A DNA stretch of 64,000 nucleotides from the NCBI RefSeq assembly GCF_004114995.1, contig NZ_SDJP01000007.1:47304-111303 (forward strand). The letters are read 5' to 3'. This stretch comes from Halorubrum amylolyticum (GTDB lineage: Archaea; Halobacteriota; Halobacteria; Halobacteriales; Haloferacaceae). The translations under genes were made by a program, and so were the position numbers. The notes below the pieces were generated by a model that ran no database searches, had not been told where the DNA came from, and worked only from the letters and a program-made list of their open reading frames with translations. Below are positions 26,950 to 36,826 of this stretch, piece after piece (the first letter of the stretch is position 1; every line of letters begins with the position of its first letter).

Positions 26950-27228
26950 ATGACCGATCGGGAGGCCCGAACCCAAACGGCCCGGGCGCAGAACGCCCAC
27001 GACCAGGAGATCCGCACGGAGGCGTGCGGTCGGTGCTCGATGTCGACGGTCGTCGGCGCGGTGAGCGGGGACCGAGATCCGGCTGAGCGCGCCGAGCGGG
27101 ACCCGTTCGCCGGCGATCGCATCGAGGTCTCGGAGTCGTCGATCCGGCGCGTGTCGCCCGGCGGGTTCCTGAGCGACTTCAAAGCGCACCTCGACGCGAT
27201 CGGGCGGCGGCTGGCGTACGGGGAGTAG
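26950..27228 (+). CDS. Hypothetical protein with CxxC motif
   Basis: A 92-aa protein with EACGRCSMST (CxxC) near residue 25 and a C-terminal amphipathic helix FLSDFKAHLDAIGRRLAYGE. A TTTTAAC box at 26910-26916 lies upstream. No family recognised; the two cysteines are too few for an independent zinc ribbon unless it dimerises. Confidence 0.55.
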   Translation: MTDREARTQTARAQNAHDQEIRTEACGRCSMSTVVGAVSGDRDPAERAERDPFAGDRIEVSESSIRRVSPGGFLSDFKAHLDAIGRRLAYGE

Positions 27229-27286
27229 CAGTTCACGTCAGGTCGGAGAGACTTATACGCGTTCGCGTCGTAGCGGGGGGCAAGCG

Positions 27287-27973
27287 ATGGAAGAGAGCAT
27301 CTCCGGCTTCAAGGTGCGCGGGGATTGGGGCGACGTGGTCGAGCACGGCGAGCGGATCGCCCTGGCGCTCCGGGAGACGGGCGCCGACGGCGACGCGTTC
27401 CACGAGTTCGACGACTGGCGCCCGAAGTCCCACGAGCGCATCGACGAGGACGTGTCGGCGAAGACCGCCGAGCAGGCGTCCGTCGGCGAAGGCGAGGGCG
27501 AACAGGCCGGGAAATCCCCCGGCGAGGACCTCCAGACGGCCGGCGAGAAGCTCACCGAGTCCTACGAGAAGGTCGAGGAGAACGACACGGAGAGCGCGGT
27601 GGAGAGCTGGGGCGAGTCGATCGGCCACGTCGCCCGCGCGGCCGACTCCGCGAGCCGCAAGGCGCTCCGGAAGGTCGAGGACACGGTGTACCGGAAGGTG
27701 ATGACCCAGATGGCGCCGTACTACTTCGACAACGAGCTCGTCAGCGCCAACGTTCAGGAGGTCGGCCGCGGCGAGGACGGCGAGACGTTCGTCTTCGAGG
27801 TGAACGTCAACGACGACGAGCTGAAGGCGGCGGTGAGCGACATCCTCGCCGACTACGAGTCCGACATCGACCGCTGGCACGTCGAGACCGAGAAGCGCAC
27901 CGACGACGTGGCCGCCGCCGAGGGTGTCGAGCCCCCGCAGGAGGAGGGCGGCCCGGACTCGACGATGACCTGA
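27287..27973 (+). CDS. Conserved haloarchaeal protein (DUF5828-like)
   Basis: A 228-aa acidic protein beginning MEESISGFKVRGDWGDVVEH. The middle is probably helical and rich in Glu, Lys and Ser (EGEQAGKSPGEDLQTAGEKL). The C-terminal third, with MTQMAPYYFDNELVSANVQEV and FVFEVNVNDDELKAAVSDIL, looks like a small alpha/beta domain. The family name is from memory and not certain. A CTTATACG box at 27250-27257 supports the ATG. Confidence 0.65.
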   Translation: MEESISGFKVRGDWGDVVEHGERIALALRETGADGDAFHEFDDWRPKSHERIDEDVSAKTAEQASVGEGEGEQAGKSPGEDLQTAGEKLTESYEKVEENDTESAVESWGESIGHVARAADSASRKALRKVEDTVYRKVMTQMAPYYFDNELVSANVQEVGRGEDGETFVFEVNVNDDELKAAVSDILADYESDIDRWHVETEKRTDDVAAAEGVEPPQEEGGPDSTMT

Positions 27974-27999
27974 GACCGTTCAACCGACCGAACGTCGGG

Positions 28000-28095
28000 G
28001 TCGTCGGCGCGAACAGTCGTCGGCGCGAACAGTCGCCGGCGCGAACAGTCGCCGGCACGAACAGTCGCCGACGCGAACCGTCGCCGACGCGAACA
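28000..28095. repeat. Six 16-bp tandem repeats
   Basis: Six units of GTCGTCGGCGCGAACA or close variants, at 28000, 28016, 28032, 28048, 28064 and 28080. The third and fourth differ by a single base, so the array is decaying by point change. No spacers, so not CRISPR. Confidence 0.9.
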
Positions 28096-28132
28096 CGCCG
28101 AACTTAACTCGCGGAGCCCCGAACGCACGTCA

Positions 28133-28375
28133 ATGACCGAGGTACTCCGGGTGGCGGCCGGCGAGCTGTCGGTCGACGAGATCATCGACGCCGTCAACGA
28201 CGGACGGCGGATCGTCGTCGACGTCGAAGTCGCCGGCGGCGACCACGAGGTCGTGCTCCGGTACGACGGGGAGACCTACCACTGCGACACGCCGACGAAC
28301 CTCCACCGCCACAGCGACGAGTCGGGGATGCGCGGGTGTATCCGCCGGATGGGGTACGCCGCGGGCGACGATTGA
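28133..28375 (+). CDS. Conserved small haloarchaeal protein
   Basis: An 80-aa protein: VLRVAAGELSVDEIIDAVND then IVVDVEVAGGDHEVVLRYDG and TYHCDTPTNLHRHSDES. The His/Cys-rich stretch may bind metal. Preceded by CTTAACTC near 28102 as promoter candidate. Function unknown. Confidence 0.65.
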   Translation: MTEVLRVAAGELSVDEIIDAVNDGRRIVVDVEVAGGDHEVVLRYDGETYHCDTPTNLHRHSDESGMRGCIRRMGYAAGDD

Positions 28376-28461
28376 GCGGCGGTGACCACAACGCCGACGC
28401 CGCTATCGCGCAGCGGACCGCGGATGGCGACTTTTAACCCGAACGCCGCCGAACGGCGCCC

Positions 28462-28839
28462 ATGAGCGACCCCGAGATCGAGGACCTCGTCGGCGACGTG
28501 TCGCCCTCCTTCGATCACGTGCTCTCGTGCGTGTTCGGCGTTCGAGACCACGAGAGCCGCACGTACCTGACGCTGCTCGATCACCCGGGGAGCACCGTCG
28601 CTGAGCTCGCGGAGACCCTCGACCGGGACCGGTCGAACGTGAACCGGTCGCTGTCGACGCTGCGCGAGAAGGGGCTCGTCGAGCGTCGCCGCCGGCTGCT
28701 CGACTCGGGCGGCTACGTCTATCAGTACACCGCGATCCCGGTCCCGGAGGCGAAGGAGCGCCTCCACGACGCCTTGGACGAGTGGGTCGAGGGCGTCCAC
28801 GCCGCGATCGACGCGTTCGACCCGGACAACCGGGAGTAG
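28462..28839 (+). CDS. TrmB-type winged-helix transcription regulator
   Basis: A 125-aa protein with an N-terminal winged helix: RTYLTLLDHPGSTVAELAET and the recognition helix DRSNVNRSLSTLREKGLVER. The remaining part resembles the short dimerisation helix of TrmB/PadR-like regulators. It converges on the S9 peptidase gene with a 3-bp gap. CTTTTAAC at 28431-28438 is a leaderless promoter candidate. Confidence 0.82.
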   Translation: MSDPEIEDLVGDVSPSFDHVLSCVFGVRDHESRTYLTLLDHPGSTVAELAETLDRDRSNVNRSLSTLREKGLVERRRRLLDSGGYVYQYTAIPVPEAKERLHDALDEWVEGVHAAIDAFDPDNRE

Positions 28840-28842
28840 GCG

Positions 28843-30978
28843 CTACTCCCCGTCGCCGTCCCTCTCTCCGTTCTCCTCGCCCTCCGCCGCGTCCCCGCCG
28901 CTCAACCCCTCCTCGTCGGGGCGGTCGAGCGAGCGCGGCGCGTCGTGATGCTCGGAGTAGCCGTCGAACCAGCGGGCGATCCGCTCGATGCGGTCGACGA
29001 CGTGGACGGGCTCGCCCGATCGCGAGAGCTCGTGGCCCTCTCGCGGGTAGCGGACGAACCGCGTGTCGACGCCGTTTTTCCGGAGGATTCGGTGGTACAG
29101 CTCCGCCGTGCAGATCGGCGTTCGGGTGTCGTCCTCGGAGTGGATAAGCAGCGTCGGGGTGTCGACCGCGTCGGCGTGGCCGGTCGGCGACTGCTCCCAC
29201 AGCCACGCCGGCTCGTCGGACGGGACCGCGTCGAAGTCGCCCTCGACGAGCTTGTACGCGGCGTCGGTCGAGCCGTAGAACCCGGTCAGGTCGTACACGC
29301 CGCGCTGTGAGACGGCCGCGCGGAAGTAGTCGGTCTGCCCCACCGTCCACGCGGTCATGAAGCCGCCGAAGGAGCCGCCGGTGACGAAGGCGTTCGACTC
29401 GTCGACGTACGGGCGCTCCGCGACCGTCTCGACGCCCGCCGTCACGTCCGCGAGGGTGACCGCGCCCCAGTCGCGCTCGATGGCCTGCATGAACGTCTCG
29501 CCGTAGCCGGTCGAGCCGCGAGGGTTCGACCAGAAGACGACGTACCCGCGGGCCGCGAGCGTCTGGAACTCGTGCCACATCGTCCCCGCCGTCGACCACA
29601 TCGCGTGCGGGCCGCCGTGGATCTCGACCGCGAGGGGGTACTTCTCGTCCGTCCCGTTGTCCCCGCCGTCCGGATCGAACCCCGGCGGCGTCAACACCCA
29701 CCCCTGTATCTCCGCCCCGTCCGACTCGAACCGGATCTCCTCGGGCTTCGGGATCTCGCGCTCGGCGAGGTAGTCGGCGTTGAGCTCGGTCAGCCGCGTC
29801 GTCAGGTCCTCCCCGGCGTCGTAAACGAAGGCGTCGCCCGGGTGGTCCCACTCGCTGGCGGCGAACGCGACGGTCACCTCGTCGGAGCCGGCGCCCGCGT
29901 GTCCGCCGACGGTGCCGCCCGCCACCGTGCCGGGTCGGCAGAGCCGCTCTGGCTCCGCGCTCCCGTCGCCGGGGACGTACCAGAGGGCGGTCGTCCCCTC
30001 GTCGGGCGTCGCGAAGTACAGCGTCGCGTCGTCGGGCCCCCACTGCGGGGCGATCGCGTCGCCGACCCCGCGGTCGAGGGTCGCCGTGAGATCGGTCACC
30101 TCACCGCTCTCGCGGTCGAGCACGCGCAGGTCCGTCTGCTGCATGGAGACTCGCTCGGCCGCCGCGTGGGTGAACGCGACCCGGCCGTCTCCGGTCGCCG
30201 CGAGCGCGGCGCCCCACCCGGCCGTCTCGTGGACGGTCTCGGTCTCGTCGATCGCGAAGTCGTGCGCTCGGATCGCGATCTCGACCGAGTCGTCGGGGTC
30301 GTCGCCGACCTGCTCGGTGACGTAGAGGGTCTCCGCGTCACCCCACTCCGGCGCGCCGAAGTCGGCGTCGCGGTCGGTGACGCGCTCGATTCCGGCGGCC
30401 GGGTCGTCGCCGGTCGCGCCGTCGACCGTCGCGTCGGCGTCGACGACGTAGACGTGCGACCGCCGACCGTCGAAGTAGCGCTGTTCGGAGCGGTAGACGG
30501 TGCGGTCGACGACGCGCGGGTCGGGGTGGTCGTCCGGCTCGTACTCCTCGGGGACCGACAGGTCCCGGTCCGCCTCGCGGTCCTCGGCCGTCACCGACTG
30601 AACGAAGGCGAGCCGCTCGCCGTCAGGCGACCACGCGATCTCTGAGACGCCGCCGACGGCGTCGGTGACCCGTCGCGCCTCGCCGCCGGAGAGCGGGAGC
30701 ACCCACAGCTGCTGGCGGTCGTCGGCGGCCCCCCGCGTGGCGGTGAACGCGATCCGGTCGCCGGAGGGGCTCCAGCGCGGCTCCGCGTCGGACCCCTCGG
30801 CGAGGGTGAGCCGGCGCGGGTCGCCGCCGTCGACATCCGCGAGATACACCGTCGACTCGGTGATCTCGTCGTCGAGCGGCTCCCGTCGCAGGAAGGCGAC
30901 GCGGTCGCCGTCCGGGGAGAGCCGCGGGTCCGCGGGTTTGGCGATATCGTGGTAATCGGCCGCAGTGACTCGTTCCAT
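28843..30978 (-). CDS. S9 family (acylaminoacyl/prolyl oligopeptidase-type) serine peptidase
   Basis: A 711-aa protein: an N-terminal beta-propeller with WSPDGERLAF-type (TolB-like) blades up to about residue 420, then an alpha/beta-hydrolase. The nucleophile is in GGSFGGFMTA, the Asp in IHSEDDTRTP and the His in EGHELSRSG. It lacks a signal peptide, so cytosolic peptide degradation is likely. The C-terminal 30 residues are acidic low-complexity. Confidence 0.92.
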   Translation of the reverse strand: MERVTAADYHDIAKPADPRLSPDGDRVAFLRREPLDDEITESTVYLADVDGGDPRRLTLAEGSDAEPRWSPSGDRIAFTATRGAADDRQQLWVLPLSGGEARRVTDAVGGVSEIAWSPDGERLAFVQSVTAEDREADRDLSVPEEYEPDDHPDPRVVDRTVYRSEQRYFDGRRSHVYVVDADATVDGATGDDPAAGIERVTDRDADFGAPEWGDAETLYVTEQVGDDPDDSVEIAIRAHDFAIDETETVHETAGWGAALAATGDGRVAFTHAAAERVSMQQTDLRVLDRESGEVTDLTATLDRGVGDAIAPQWGPDDATLYFATPDEGTTALWYVPGDGSAEPERLCRPGTVAGGTVGGHAGAGSDEVTVAFAASEWDHPGDAFVYDAGEDLTTRLTELNADYLAEREIPKPEEIRFESDGAEIQGWVLTPPGFDPDGGDNGTDEKYPLAVEIHGGPHAMWSTAGTMWHEFQTLAARGYVVFWSNPRGSTGYGETFMQAIERDWGAVTLADVTAGVETVAERPYVDESNAFVTGGSFGGFMTAWTVGQTDYFRAAVSQRGVYDLTGFYGSTDAAYKLVEGDFDAVPSDEPAWLWEQSPTGHADAVDTPTLLIHSEDDTRTPICTAELYHRILRKNGVDTRFVRYPREGHELSRSGEPVHVVDRIERIARWFDGYSEHHDAPRSLDRPDEEGLSGGDAAEGEENGERDGDGE

Positions 30979-31047
30979 GCCGGCGTGTCGCCCGCCGGGC
31001 TCAAAAGCCGTCGGGAGCCGGAAAGGAGGTGAACGCCCGGAGTTTCC

Positions 31048-31656
31048 TCACTCCGCGTCGTTGTCGAACGCCAGCGTCACGCCGCCGTCGTCCACGGTTG
31101 CGCCCGCGGCGCACACCGGGTGCTCGAAGTCGGCGCCGAGAACCTCCGTCGCGGCCGCCGCGGCATCGAGGGTCTCGGCGTCCGCGGCCGCGAGGGCGTA
31201 CGGCTCGGGGCTGTCCGTCTCGTAGGTGGCGACGATCGTCGGCTCCTCGACGGCCTCGACCACGAGCCCGTCGCGGCGGACGACCCCGACGGTTGCGGTC
31301 TCGGCGCCGACCACGCCGGCGATCCGCGGCGTGTCGTAGTCGTCCTTCTCGAAGTCGAGCGCGAGCAGGGGCGTCGCCAGCGCGTCGCGGGCGGGGTATC
31401 CCAGTTCGAGCTTCTCGGCGATCGGGTCGACGTGCGAGCCGTTGCCGACGACGGCCAGCGGCTCGTCTGCGGGCGTCCGGACCGCGCGCGCGCAGTTGTA
31501 CGAGACGTACGGGTTGTCCGTCTCGGGCGCGTCGGGAGTCGGCCCGACGGTGAGCGTTCCCCCCCGATCCGTCACGCGACGGTTCGGGAACGAACGCGAG
31601 GAGACGCGGTAGGCGCCGATACCGGGGGCGACGACGACGAATCGTCCGACGTACAT
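31048..31656 (-). CDS. purO: IMP cyclohydrolase, archaeal type
   Basis: A 202-aa enzyme for the last step of IMP synthesis (FAICAR to IMP) in archaea that lack the PurH cyclohydrolase domain. [23 protein letters not shown] and [10 protein letters not shown] match PurO. It retains the Ntn-hydrolase-like layout. It is followed by the S9 peptidase and preceded by the tRNA-Gln gene on the other strand. Confidence 0.92.
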   Translation of the reverse strand: MYVGRFVVVAPGIGAYRVSSRSFPNRRVTDRGGTLTVGPTPDAPETDNPYVSYNCARAVRTPADEPLAVVGNGSHVDPIAEKLELGYPARDALATPLLALDFEKDDYDTPRIAGVVGAETATVGVVRRDGLVVEAVEEPTIVATYETDSPEPYALAAADAETLDAAAAATEVLGADFEHPVCAAGATVDDGGVTLAFDNDAE

Positions 31657-31800
31657 ACAGGTTCGTGGCTATCCGACCGGCTAAAGCGCATCGATATGCA
31701 CACGTTCGGCGATCAGTCTGGAGGCGGCTGTGAACGCGTAACAGAGGGCCGGCGACGCGCAACGCTTACAAAGACCCACTGGCTATCGATGAGTGCGCAC

Positions 31801-31873
31801 AGTCCATTGGGGTAGTGGCCAATCCTGTTGCCTTCTGGGGGCAACGACCCTGGTTCGAATCCAGGATGGACTA
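31801..31873 (+). tRNA. tRNA-Gln (CUG anticodon)
   Basis: A 73-nt cloverleaf without encoded CCA. The acceptor AGTCCAT pairs with ATGGACT, with A as discriminator base. The anticodon stem TTGCC/GGCAA encloses the loop TTCTGGG, giving anticodon CTG, which reads CAG. The T arm is CCTGG-TTCGAAT-CCAGG. There is no intron. A CTTACAAAG box near 31767 is a plausible promoter. Confidence 0.95.
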
Positions 31874-32062
31874 TTCTCGCGGTTCGCTTCGGTCGATTCT
31901 CGTCCGACCCGTCGATCTCTGCGTCGGCGAATCCGCCTCTCGCTCTCCACGGTCATGCGTCGTTTCGGTTGGAGTCTGAGTTTCTACTGGAACACAATCG
32001 CCGTCACGTACTGCGTTTTCCAACCGAAGCAAAGGGGTTCCGTTCCGAGTCCCGTTCGATCC

Positions 32063-32662
32063 CTACTTCTCGACGTCAAGCAGCGCGACGCGTTCGCGGA
32101 CGATGTCCGGGAGCCCGCCGGCGGTCGCCGCGATCTCGCGGTCGCCGATGTCGTAGAACTCCCGGACGCGCTCGGCATCGAACGCGGGGTCGAACCCGCC
32201 GGCGTCGGCGAACTCCGACGGCGACGCGAGCAGCCCCCTCACCGACGCGGCGGCCGCGTCGAGATCTGCGGCGGACCGGCCCGCGCCCGGGACCGCACCG
32301 AAGTCCGCGACGAGGAGGACCGCGCGCTGTTCTCCCTCCGAGACGCCGACCGTGAACGCGCGGTCGATCTGGCGTCTGCCGGCCGCGTACAGCATGATCT
32401 CGACGCCCGGATCGCGGGCGACGGCCTCATCTCGACCGATGGCGCGGGCGGCGAGGCGAGTCGCCTCCCGAAGGTACGCAGCCGAGACGACGAGATCGGC
32501 GTCGAACGCCTGCACGACCGCGCCCGTCTCCGATGCGACCTCGTCGAGCGACGCGAGGAACGCGTCGAGGTCGTCGACGGCGGCGGTTCCCGCGATCAGT
32601 CGATGGGGCGGAGCCGTCGGCGAGGCGGGCGCGTCGTCGGCTCGGGCGTCGGCGTCGCTCAT
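32063..32662 (-). CDS. cgi121: KEOPS complex subunit Cgi121
   Basis: A 199-aa protein whose central region ([21 protein letters not shown], then [16 protein letters not shown]) matches Cgi121, the regulator of Bud32 in the KEOPS complex that makes t6A37 on tRNAs. The first 20 residues are disordered. It overlaps the end of hel308 by four bases (ATGA-type), so the two are co-transcribed, as is usual in haloarchaea. Confidence 0.88.
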   Translation of the reverse strand: MSDADARADDAPASPTAPPHRLIAGTAAVDDLDAFLASLDEVASETGAVVQAFDADLVVSAAYLREATRLAARAIGRDEAVARDPGVEIMLYAAGRRQIDRAFTVGVSEGEQRAVLLVADFGAVPGAGRSAADLDAAAASVRGLLASPSEFADAGGFDPAFDAERVREFYDIGDREIAATAGGLPDIVRERVALLDVEK

Positions 32663-35145
32663 CGAAAATCACCAAGGCTCGCCTGTCCGTCGCCGTCCTC
32701 GTCGCTCGCGGAGCCGGCGGTCGCGGCCGCGGAGGCCGACTTGTCCGGCCGCACGTCGTCCATCGAGGGGTCCTCGCGGCCGGCGTGTTCGAGGATGCGC
32801 TCGGCGGTGCGCTCGCGGCCGCGGAGCGCGCCGAGGACGACCGCCTTGTCGGCCTCGCGGAGGTCGGCGCGGGTCTCGATCCCGGCCTCGAACAGCCGCC
32901 GGGCGCGCTTCCGGCCGACGTTGCGGACGCCGGACAGATCAAGCAGCTCCTCGCGGACGCCGTACTCGATGCGTTTCCGGGCCTCGCGGACCGCGACCAC
33001 GGCGTCGCCGCCGACCCCCTCCACGTCGCGCGCGAGGGTCTCGGCCGCGCGCAGGAGCCACTCGGCGGTGTCGACCTTCCCGCGGATGTCGCCGGGACCG
33101 ACCCCGTACCGTTCCGTGATGCGGTCCTCGTCGACCTCGTTGGCCCAGTCCTCCAGCAGGCGGGCCGTCTTCAGCGACGCGAGCCAGTCCTCGAAGCGCA
33201 CGTCCTCGTACTCGGAGGGCACGTCGCCGAGGAACTCCGCCTCGCGCTCGTAGCAGAGTTCGGTGTACTCCTCTCGGTCCCCCGACTTCAGGTAGAGTTC
33301 GTACATGTCGGGTGTGCGGCAGACGAGGTGGTAGAGACCGAGGGGGGTGACTTCGGGGGCCTTCGTCGCCTCCTCGTCTGCCTCTTCTTCCGCCCCCTTC
33401 GCCCCCTCCGCTCCCTCCTCGACCGACTCGTCCTCGCCGGCGCGCGTGTAGGTCCCGAATCCGGGTTCGTCGCCGTCGCTCGAACCGTCCGCCTCGCCCG
33501 CCCTGACGAACTCGCCGGTGCCGGCGTCGTCGGCTCCCGCGCCTGCGGCGGCCCGAGCGACCGACCGGAGCCCGTCGATCATCTCGGCCGCGCTCATCGG
33601 ATCGAGGTAGAGCCGCGAGACGGTGTGGCCGATACCGGTCGCGGTCAGGCTCTCGCTCCCGCCGTCGCGGTCGCGCTCGACGAAGTCGTTGACGGCGAGG
33701 TAGTCGAGGACGGTGTCGGTGACGGCCGCGAGCCGCCCCTCGTCGTCGGTCTGGGTCGCGTAGAGGGTGTTGTCGAGGAAGGAGAGGAGCCCGTCGCGGG
33801 TGGAGGCGAACCCGGAGGCGACGGTGGCGAGCACGTGGGTCCGGAGCGCGGGCTCGGCCGCGAGCTTCGAGCGGACCGGCTCGGGGTCGGCCCATAGGTA
33901 GCGCTCGAACAGCTCCTCTTTGGTGTCGGCGTCGTTCGCGAGTAGCACGGCCTCGCCGTACGGGTCGAGGCCGGGGCGTCCCGCGCGCCCGCACATCTGG
34001 TGGACCTCCAGCACGTCGAGGGGTTTCATGCCGCCGAACTCCCCGTCGTAGCGGCGCCAGTCGCGGACGATCACCCGGCGGGCGGGGGTGTTGACGCCGG
34101 CAGCGAGCGTGGGCGTCGCGGAGATGCACTTGATCAGCCGGTCGCGGAACGCGTCCTCGACGCGGGCGCGGTCCTCGCTCCGGAGCCCCGCGTGGTGGAA
34201 GGCCGACCCCTGCTCGACCGCGTCCGCGAGGTCGGCGGCGGTGTCGGTGTCGGAGCCGGAGCGGATCTCCTCGGCGAGTTCGCGGAGTCGATCGCGCTCG
34301 TCGTCGGTGAGCCGGGAGCCGGTCACGTCGGTGAGCTTCCGCGCCGACGACTCGGCGTTGCGCCGGGAGTTGACGAAGACGAGCGAGGAGCCGCCCTGCC
34401 CGTCCTCCTCGGTGTCGAGCGCGTCGGCGACGAGCCGCGCGGTCTGGTCCTCGCCGCGCTCGACGGGGACCTCCCGCTTGCTCCCGTCGGCGAAGTCGAT
34501 GGCGTTGCCGAAGTGGACGCCCATCCGAAGGTCGATGGGGCGCCAGTCGGACTCGACGAGCTCGGCGTCGAGCCACTCGGCGATCACGTCGGCGTTGCCG
34601 ACGGTCGCCGAGAGCGCGACCGTCTGGAGCCCGGGGTTCACCTTCCGGAGCTTCGCGAGGGTCACTTCGAGGGTCGGGCCGCGGTTCGGGTCGTCGACGA
34701 GGTGGACCTCGTCGCTCACGACGCAGGTGAGGTCGTCGATCCACGGCGCGCCGTTGCGGATCAGCGAGTCCACCTTCTCCGAGGTGGCGACGATGACGTC
34801 GCGGGTCGCCAGCCACTCGCCGTCGGACTCGTAGTTGCCGGTGGAGACGCCGACGGTGACGCCGAACTCCTCCCAGCGCTCGAACTCGGTCTTCTTCTCG
34901 CTGGCGAGCGCGCGCAGGGGGACGATATATAGGGCCTTCCCGCCGCGCTCGACCGCCGAGAGCATGGCGAGCTCGGCGATCAACGTCTTTCCGGAGGCCG
35001 TCGGGACGGCGGCGACGAGGCTCTCGCCGTCGGCGACGCCGCCCTCGACGGCGGCCGCTTGGGGGGGATACAGCTCCGCGACGCCCTCCGCTTCGAGCGC
35101 CTCGCCGACGCCCGCGGGGAGCCCGGAGAGCGAACTCGGTTGCAT
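32659..35145 (-). CDS. hel308: Ski2-type DNA helicase Hel308
   Basis: An 828-aa superfamily 2 helicase acting at stalled replication forks. Walker A is in [12 protein letters not shown] near residue 50, the DEVH box in VVSDEVHLV, motif VI in [10 protein letters not shown] near 380, and a C-terminal helix-hairpin-helix in [20 protein letters not shown]. An acidic insertion of about 65 residues (near 530-597, with [16 protein letters not shown]) interrupts the helical domain and is specific to halophiles. First gene of a pair with cgi121. Confidence 0.95.
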   Translation of the reverse strand: MQPSSLSGLPAGVGEALEAEGVAELYPPQAAAVEGGVADGESLVAAVPTASGKTLIAELAMLSAVERGGKALYIVPLRALASEKKTEFERWEEFGVTVGVSTGNYESDGEWLATRDVIVATSEKVDSLIRNGAPWIDDLTCVVSDEVHLVDDPNRGPTLEVTLAKLRKVNPGLQTVALSATVGNADVIAEWLDAELVESDWRPIDLRMGVHFGNAIDFADGSKREVPVERGEDQTARLVADALDTEEDGQGGSSLVFVNSRRNAESSARKLTDVTGSRLTDDERDRLRELAEEIRSGSDTDTAADLADAVEQGSAFHHAGLRSEDRARVEDAFRDRLIKCISATPTLAAGVNTPARRVIVRDWRRYDGEFGGMKPLDVLEVHQMCGRAGRPGLDPYGEAVLLANDADTKEELFERYLWADPEPVRSKLAAEPALRTHVLATVASGFASTRDGLLSFLDNTLYATQTDDEGRLAAVTDTVLDYLAVNDFVERDRDGGSESLTATGIGHTVSRLYLDPMSAAEMIDGLRSVARAAAGAGADDAGTGEFVRAGEADGSSDGDEPGFGTYTRAGEDESVEEGAEGAKGAEEEADEEATKAPEVTPLGLYHLVCRTPDMYELYLKSGDREEYTELCYEREAEFLGDVPSEYEDVRFEDWLASLKTARLLEDWANEVDEDRITERYGVGPGDIRGKVDTAEWLLRAAETLARDVEGVGGDAVVAVREARKRIEYGVREELLDLSGVRNVGRKRARRLFEAGIETRADLREADKAVVLGALRGRERTAERILEHAGREDPSMDDVRPDKSASAAATAGSASDEDGDGQASLGDFR

Positions 35146-35260
35146 TACCGGAGGGTGGGTCCCGATCCGATTTAAACCGTCGGAACGGGGCGGTGAGGGA
35201 AGCCGACGAGCGCGGCCGCGACCGCCGACGGCGACGTATTTTTATACGGAGATCCGCGGT

Positions 35261-35521
35261 GGCGCGTGCCTCCGAGCGGCCAACAGGCCGCGAGGAGCAC
35301 GCGCGAGGGAGTCGGACCGGCGCAGCCGCGCCGGTCCGACGAGGCTGGGGAGGCGTGAGGTGCTGTGCGGAGCGGTGCGGAGCGGTGCGGGGTGGGACTC
35401 AAAGGGGCAGCCGTGAGGACGCCGCAGGCGATGTAAGTACCGCAGGGAACGAGCGGAGCGAGTGACCGAGGAACGCAGCGAGCGTGCGGCGTCCTCGCGG
35501 CTGGGGATTTGGAGGTGTTCC
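35261..35521 (+). repeat. Structured dispersed element, copy A
   Basis: The first of three copies of a GC-rich noncoding element. It starts with a compound hairpin (GCGGCC/GGCCGC at its tip, 35276-35291), then a perfect 12-bp stem TCGGACCGGCGC/GCGCCGGTCCGA (35312-35339). The core GGGACTCAAAGGGGCA (35394-35409) is identical in all copies. A long stem GAGGACGCCGCA (35415-35426) with TGCGGCGTCCTC (35485-35496) encloses a GAGCGGAGCGAG loop. A strong TATA-like TTTTTATAC at 35239-35247 stands just upstream. No gene is supported between hel308 and the methyltransferase. Confidence 0.8.
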
Positions 35522-35599
35522 GCGCGGTCGACGGTCGGTCCGTGATCGGTCCGTGTCTCGGAAGTATTCGACCCGCAACTAATGATCGATCGAACCGAG

Positions 35600-36277
35600 T
35601 CAGGGGGCGACGCCGACCGTCAGAAGCGTCCCCCACGTTCGGTATCGATCGACCATCGCCTCGCGGGACTCCCAGTCGTCGGTCGGAAACGCCGAGGCGT
35701 CCGGAATCTCGATATCGCGGTCGGGGATCGCGTCCTGCTCGGCGACGTACAGCCCGGCCTCGCGGAACGCATCCCGGTACTCCGCCCGGCTCCACAGCGT
35801 CATGTCGACCGAGATGTTCTCCTGCCACGCGTGAGTCTGCTCGCTCTCCGCGAAGTAGTTGACCGCGCAGTAGAAGGTGCCACCGGGCTTCAGCACCCGT
35901 CGGATCTCCCGGAGCGTGTTGTGCGGGTCGGCCGCGTAGTAGAACGCCTCCATCGAGAAGACGCGGTCGAGCGAGTCGTCGGCGAAGGGGAGCGCGTCGA
36001 AGTCGCCGACGAGGAACCCGATCGCGTCGTCGTCGGTGTATCTCCGGGCGTTGCGGGCCATCTCGGGCGCGCCGTCGAGCCCGTACGCCCGCCCGATCCC
36101 CCGCTCGCGGAGCGCGCGGAGGGCGTAGCCGGAGCCGGTGCCCAGATCGAGGACGGCGTCGCCCGCCTCGACCGGCATACGCGCGAGGACGTGCTTGGCG
36201 GTGTGCCAGTGGCGGTCCTCCATGCCGCGGTCCTTCCCCGCTGCCGCCCACTCGTCGAACTCCTCGCGAACGCTCAT
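35600..36277 (-). CDS. SAM-dependent class I methyltransferase
   Basis: A 225-aa protein with the SAM-binding motif I VLDLGTGSGYALRAL near residue 43, an acidic LDGAPEMAR motif II, FLVGDFDALPFADDS motif III and LKPGGTFYCAVNYF post-motif. It resembles UbiE/small-molecule methyltransferases; the substrate is unknown. The start is set at ATG 36277 (MSVREEFDEWAAAGKDRGM), since the longer frame extends into the divergent promoter region of the next gene. Confidence 0.87.
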   Translation of the reverse strand: MSVREEFDEWAAAGKDRGMEDRHWHTAKHVLARMPVEAGDAVLDLGTGSGYALRALRERGIGRAYGLDGAPEMARNARRYTDDDAIGFLVGDFDALPFADDSLDRVFSMEAFYYAADPHNTLREIRRVLKPGGTFYCAVNYFAESEQTHAWQENISVDMTLWSRAEYRDAFREAGLYVAEQDAIPDRDIEIPDASAFPTDDWESREAMVDRYRTWGTLLTVGVAP

Positions 36278-36344
36278 ACGCGGGCGAACGGGTGGGCGGG
36301 TGAAAAGCGTCGCCGTTTTATCGGCTGACGTTCCTTCAAAGAGT

Positions 36345-36788
36345 ATGAAGCGACCGCGGAGCCTCCGTCGGCCGAAGTTCCGGATCGCTGACTCCGCACA
36401 GCAGGCGGTCGGGGGGTTCCTCCTCGCGGGCCCGTTCGTCGTCACCGAGGAGGTGTGGGTGCTGGCGGGCAGCATGAACTGGCTGCAGGCGGTCCTGACC
36501 GCCGGCGTCGTCGGACTGATCGGCTACGCGGCGCTCTACCGGGCCGACACCGATCGCGATCTGGACGACGAACGAGAGGTCGCCGGGATCCCCGTTCGGT
36601 TCGTCTCGCTGATGATCGTCGCGTTCGGCTCCGTAGCCGTCCTCGCGCTGCTTTTCGACGCCCCCGGGACCTTCCTCATCGAGGAGGGCGTGGTCGGCGC
36701 GGAGCTGTGGGGGACGACGTTCAAGGCGGTCTCCGTCGGGGCGGTGTTCAGCGTGGTCGGCGCCGCGACCGCCGACAGCGTGTTCTGA
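36345..36788 (+). CDS. DUF2391-type integral membrane protein
   Basis: A 147-aa protein with four hydrophobic helices (GGFLLAGPFVVTEEVWVLAG, LTAGVVGLIGYAALY, FVSLMIVAFGSVAVLALLF, AVSVGAVFSVVGAATADSVF). The layout matches the DUF2391/TIGR02587 membrane family. A GTTTTATCGG box at 36315-36324 is in position for a short leader. Function unknown. Confidence 0.65.
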   Translation: MKRPRSLRRPKFRIADSAQQAVGGFLLAGPFVVTEEVWVLAGSMNWLQAVLTAGVVGLIGYAALYRADTDRDLDDEREVAGIPVRFVSLMIVAFGSVAVLALLFDAPGTFLIEEGVVGAELWGTTFKAVSVGAVFSVVGAATADSVF

Positions 36789-36826
36789 GGGCGCCGGCAC
36801 CCCAAGTGGCGACGGGAATGCCCGCC

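Noticed and set aside
32939..34816. 625-codon alternative frame within hel308
   Set aside because: Arginine-rich shadow of the helicase frame on the same strand.
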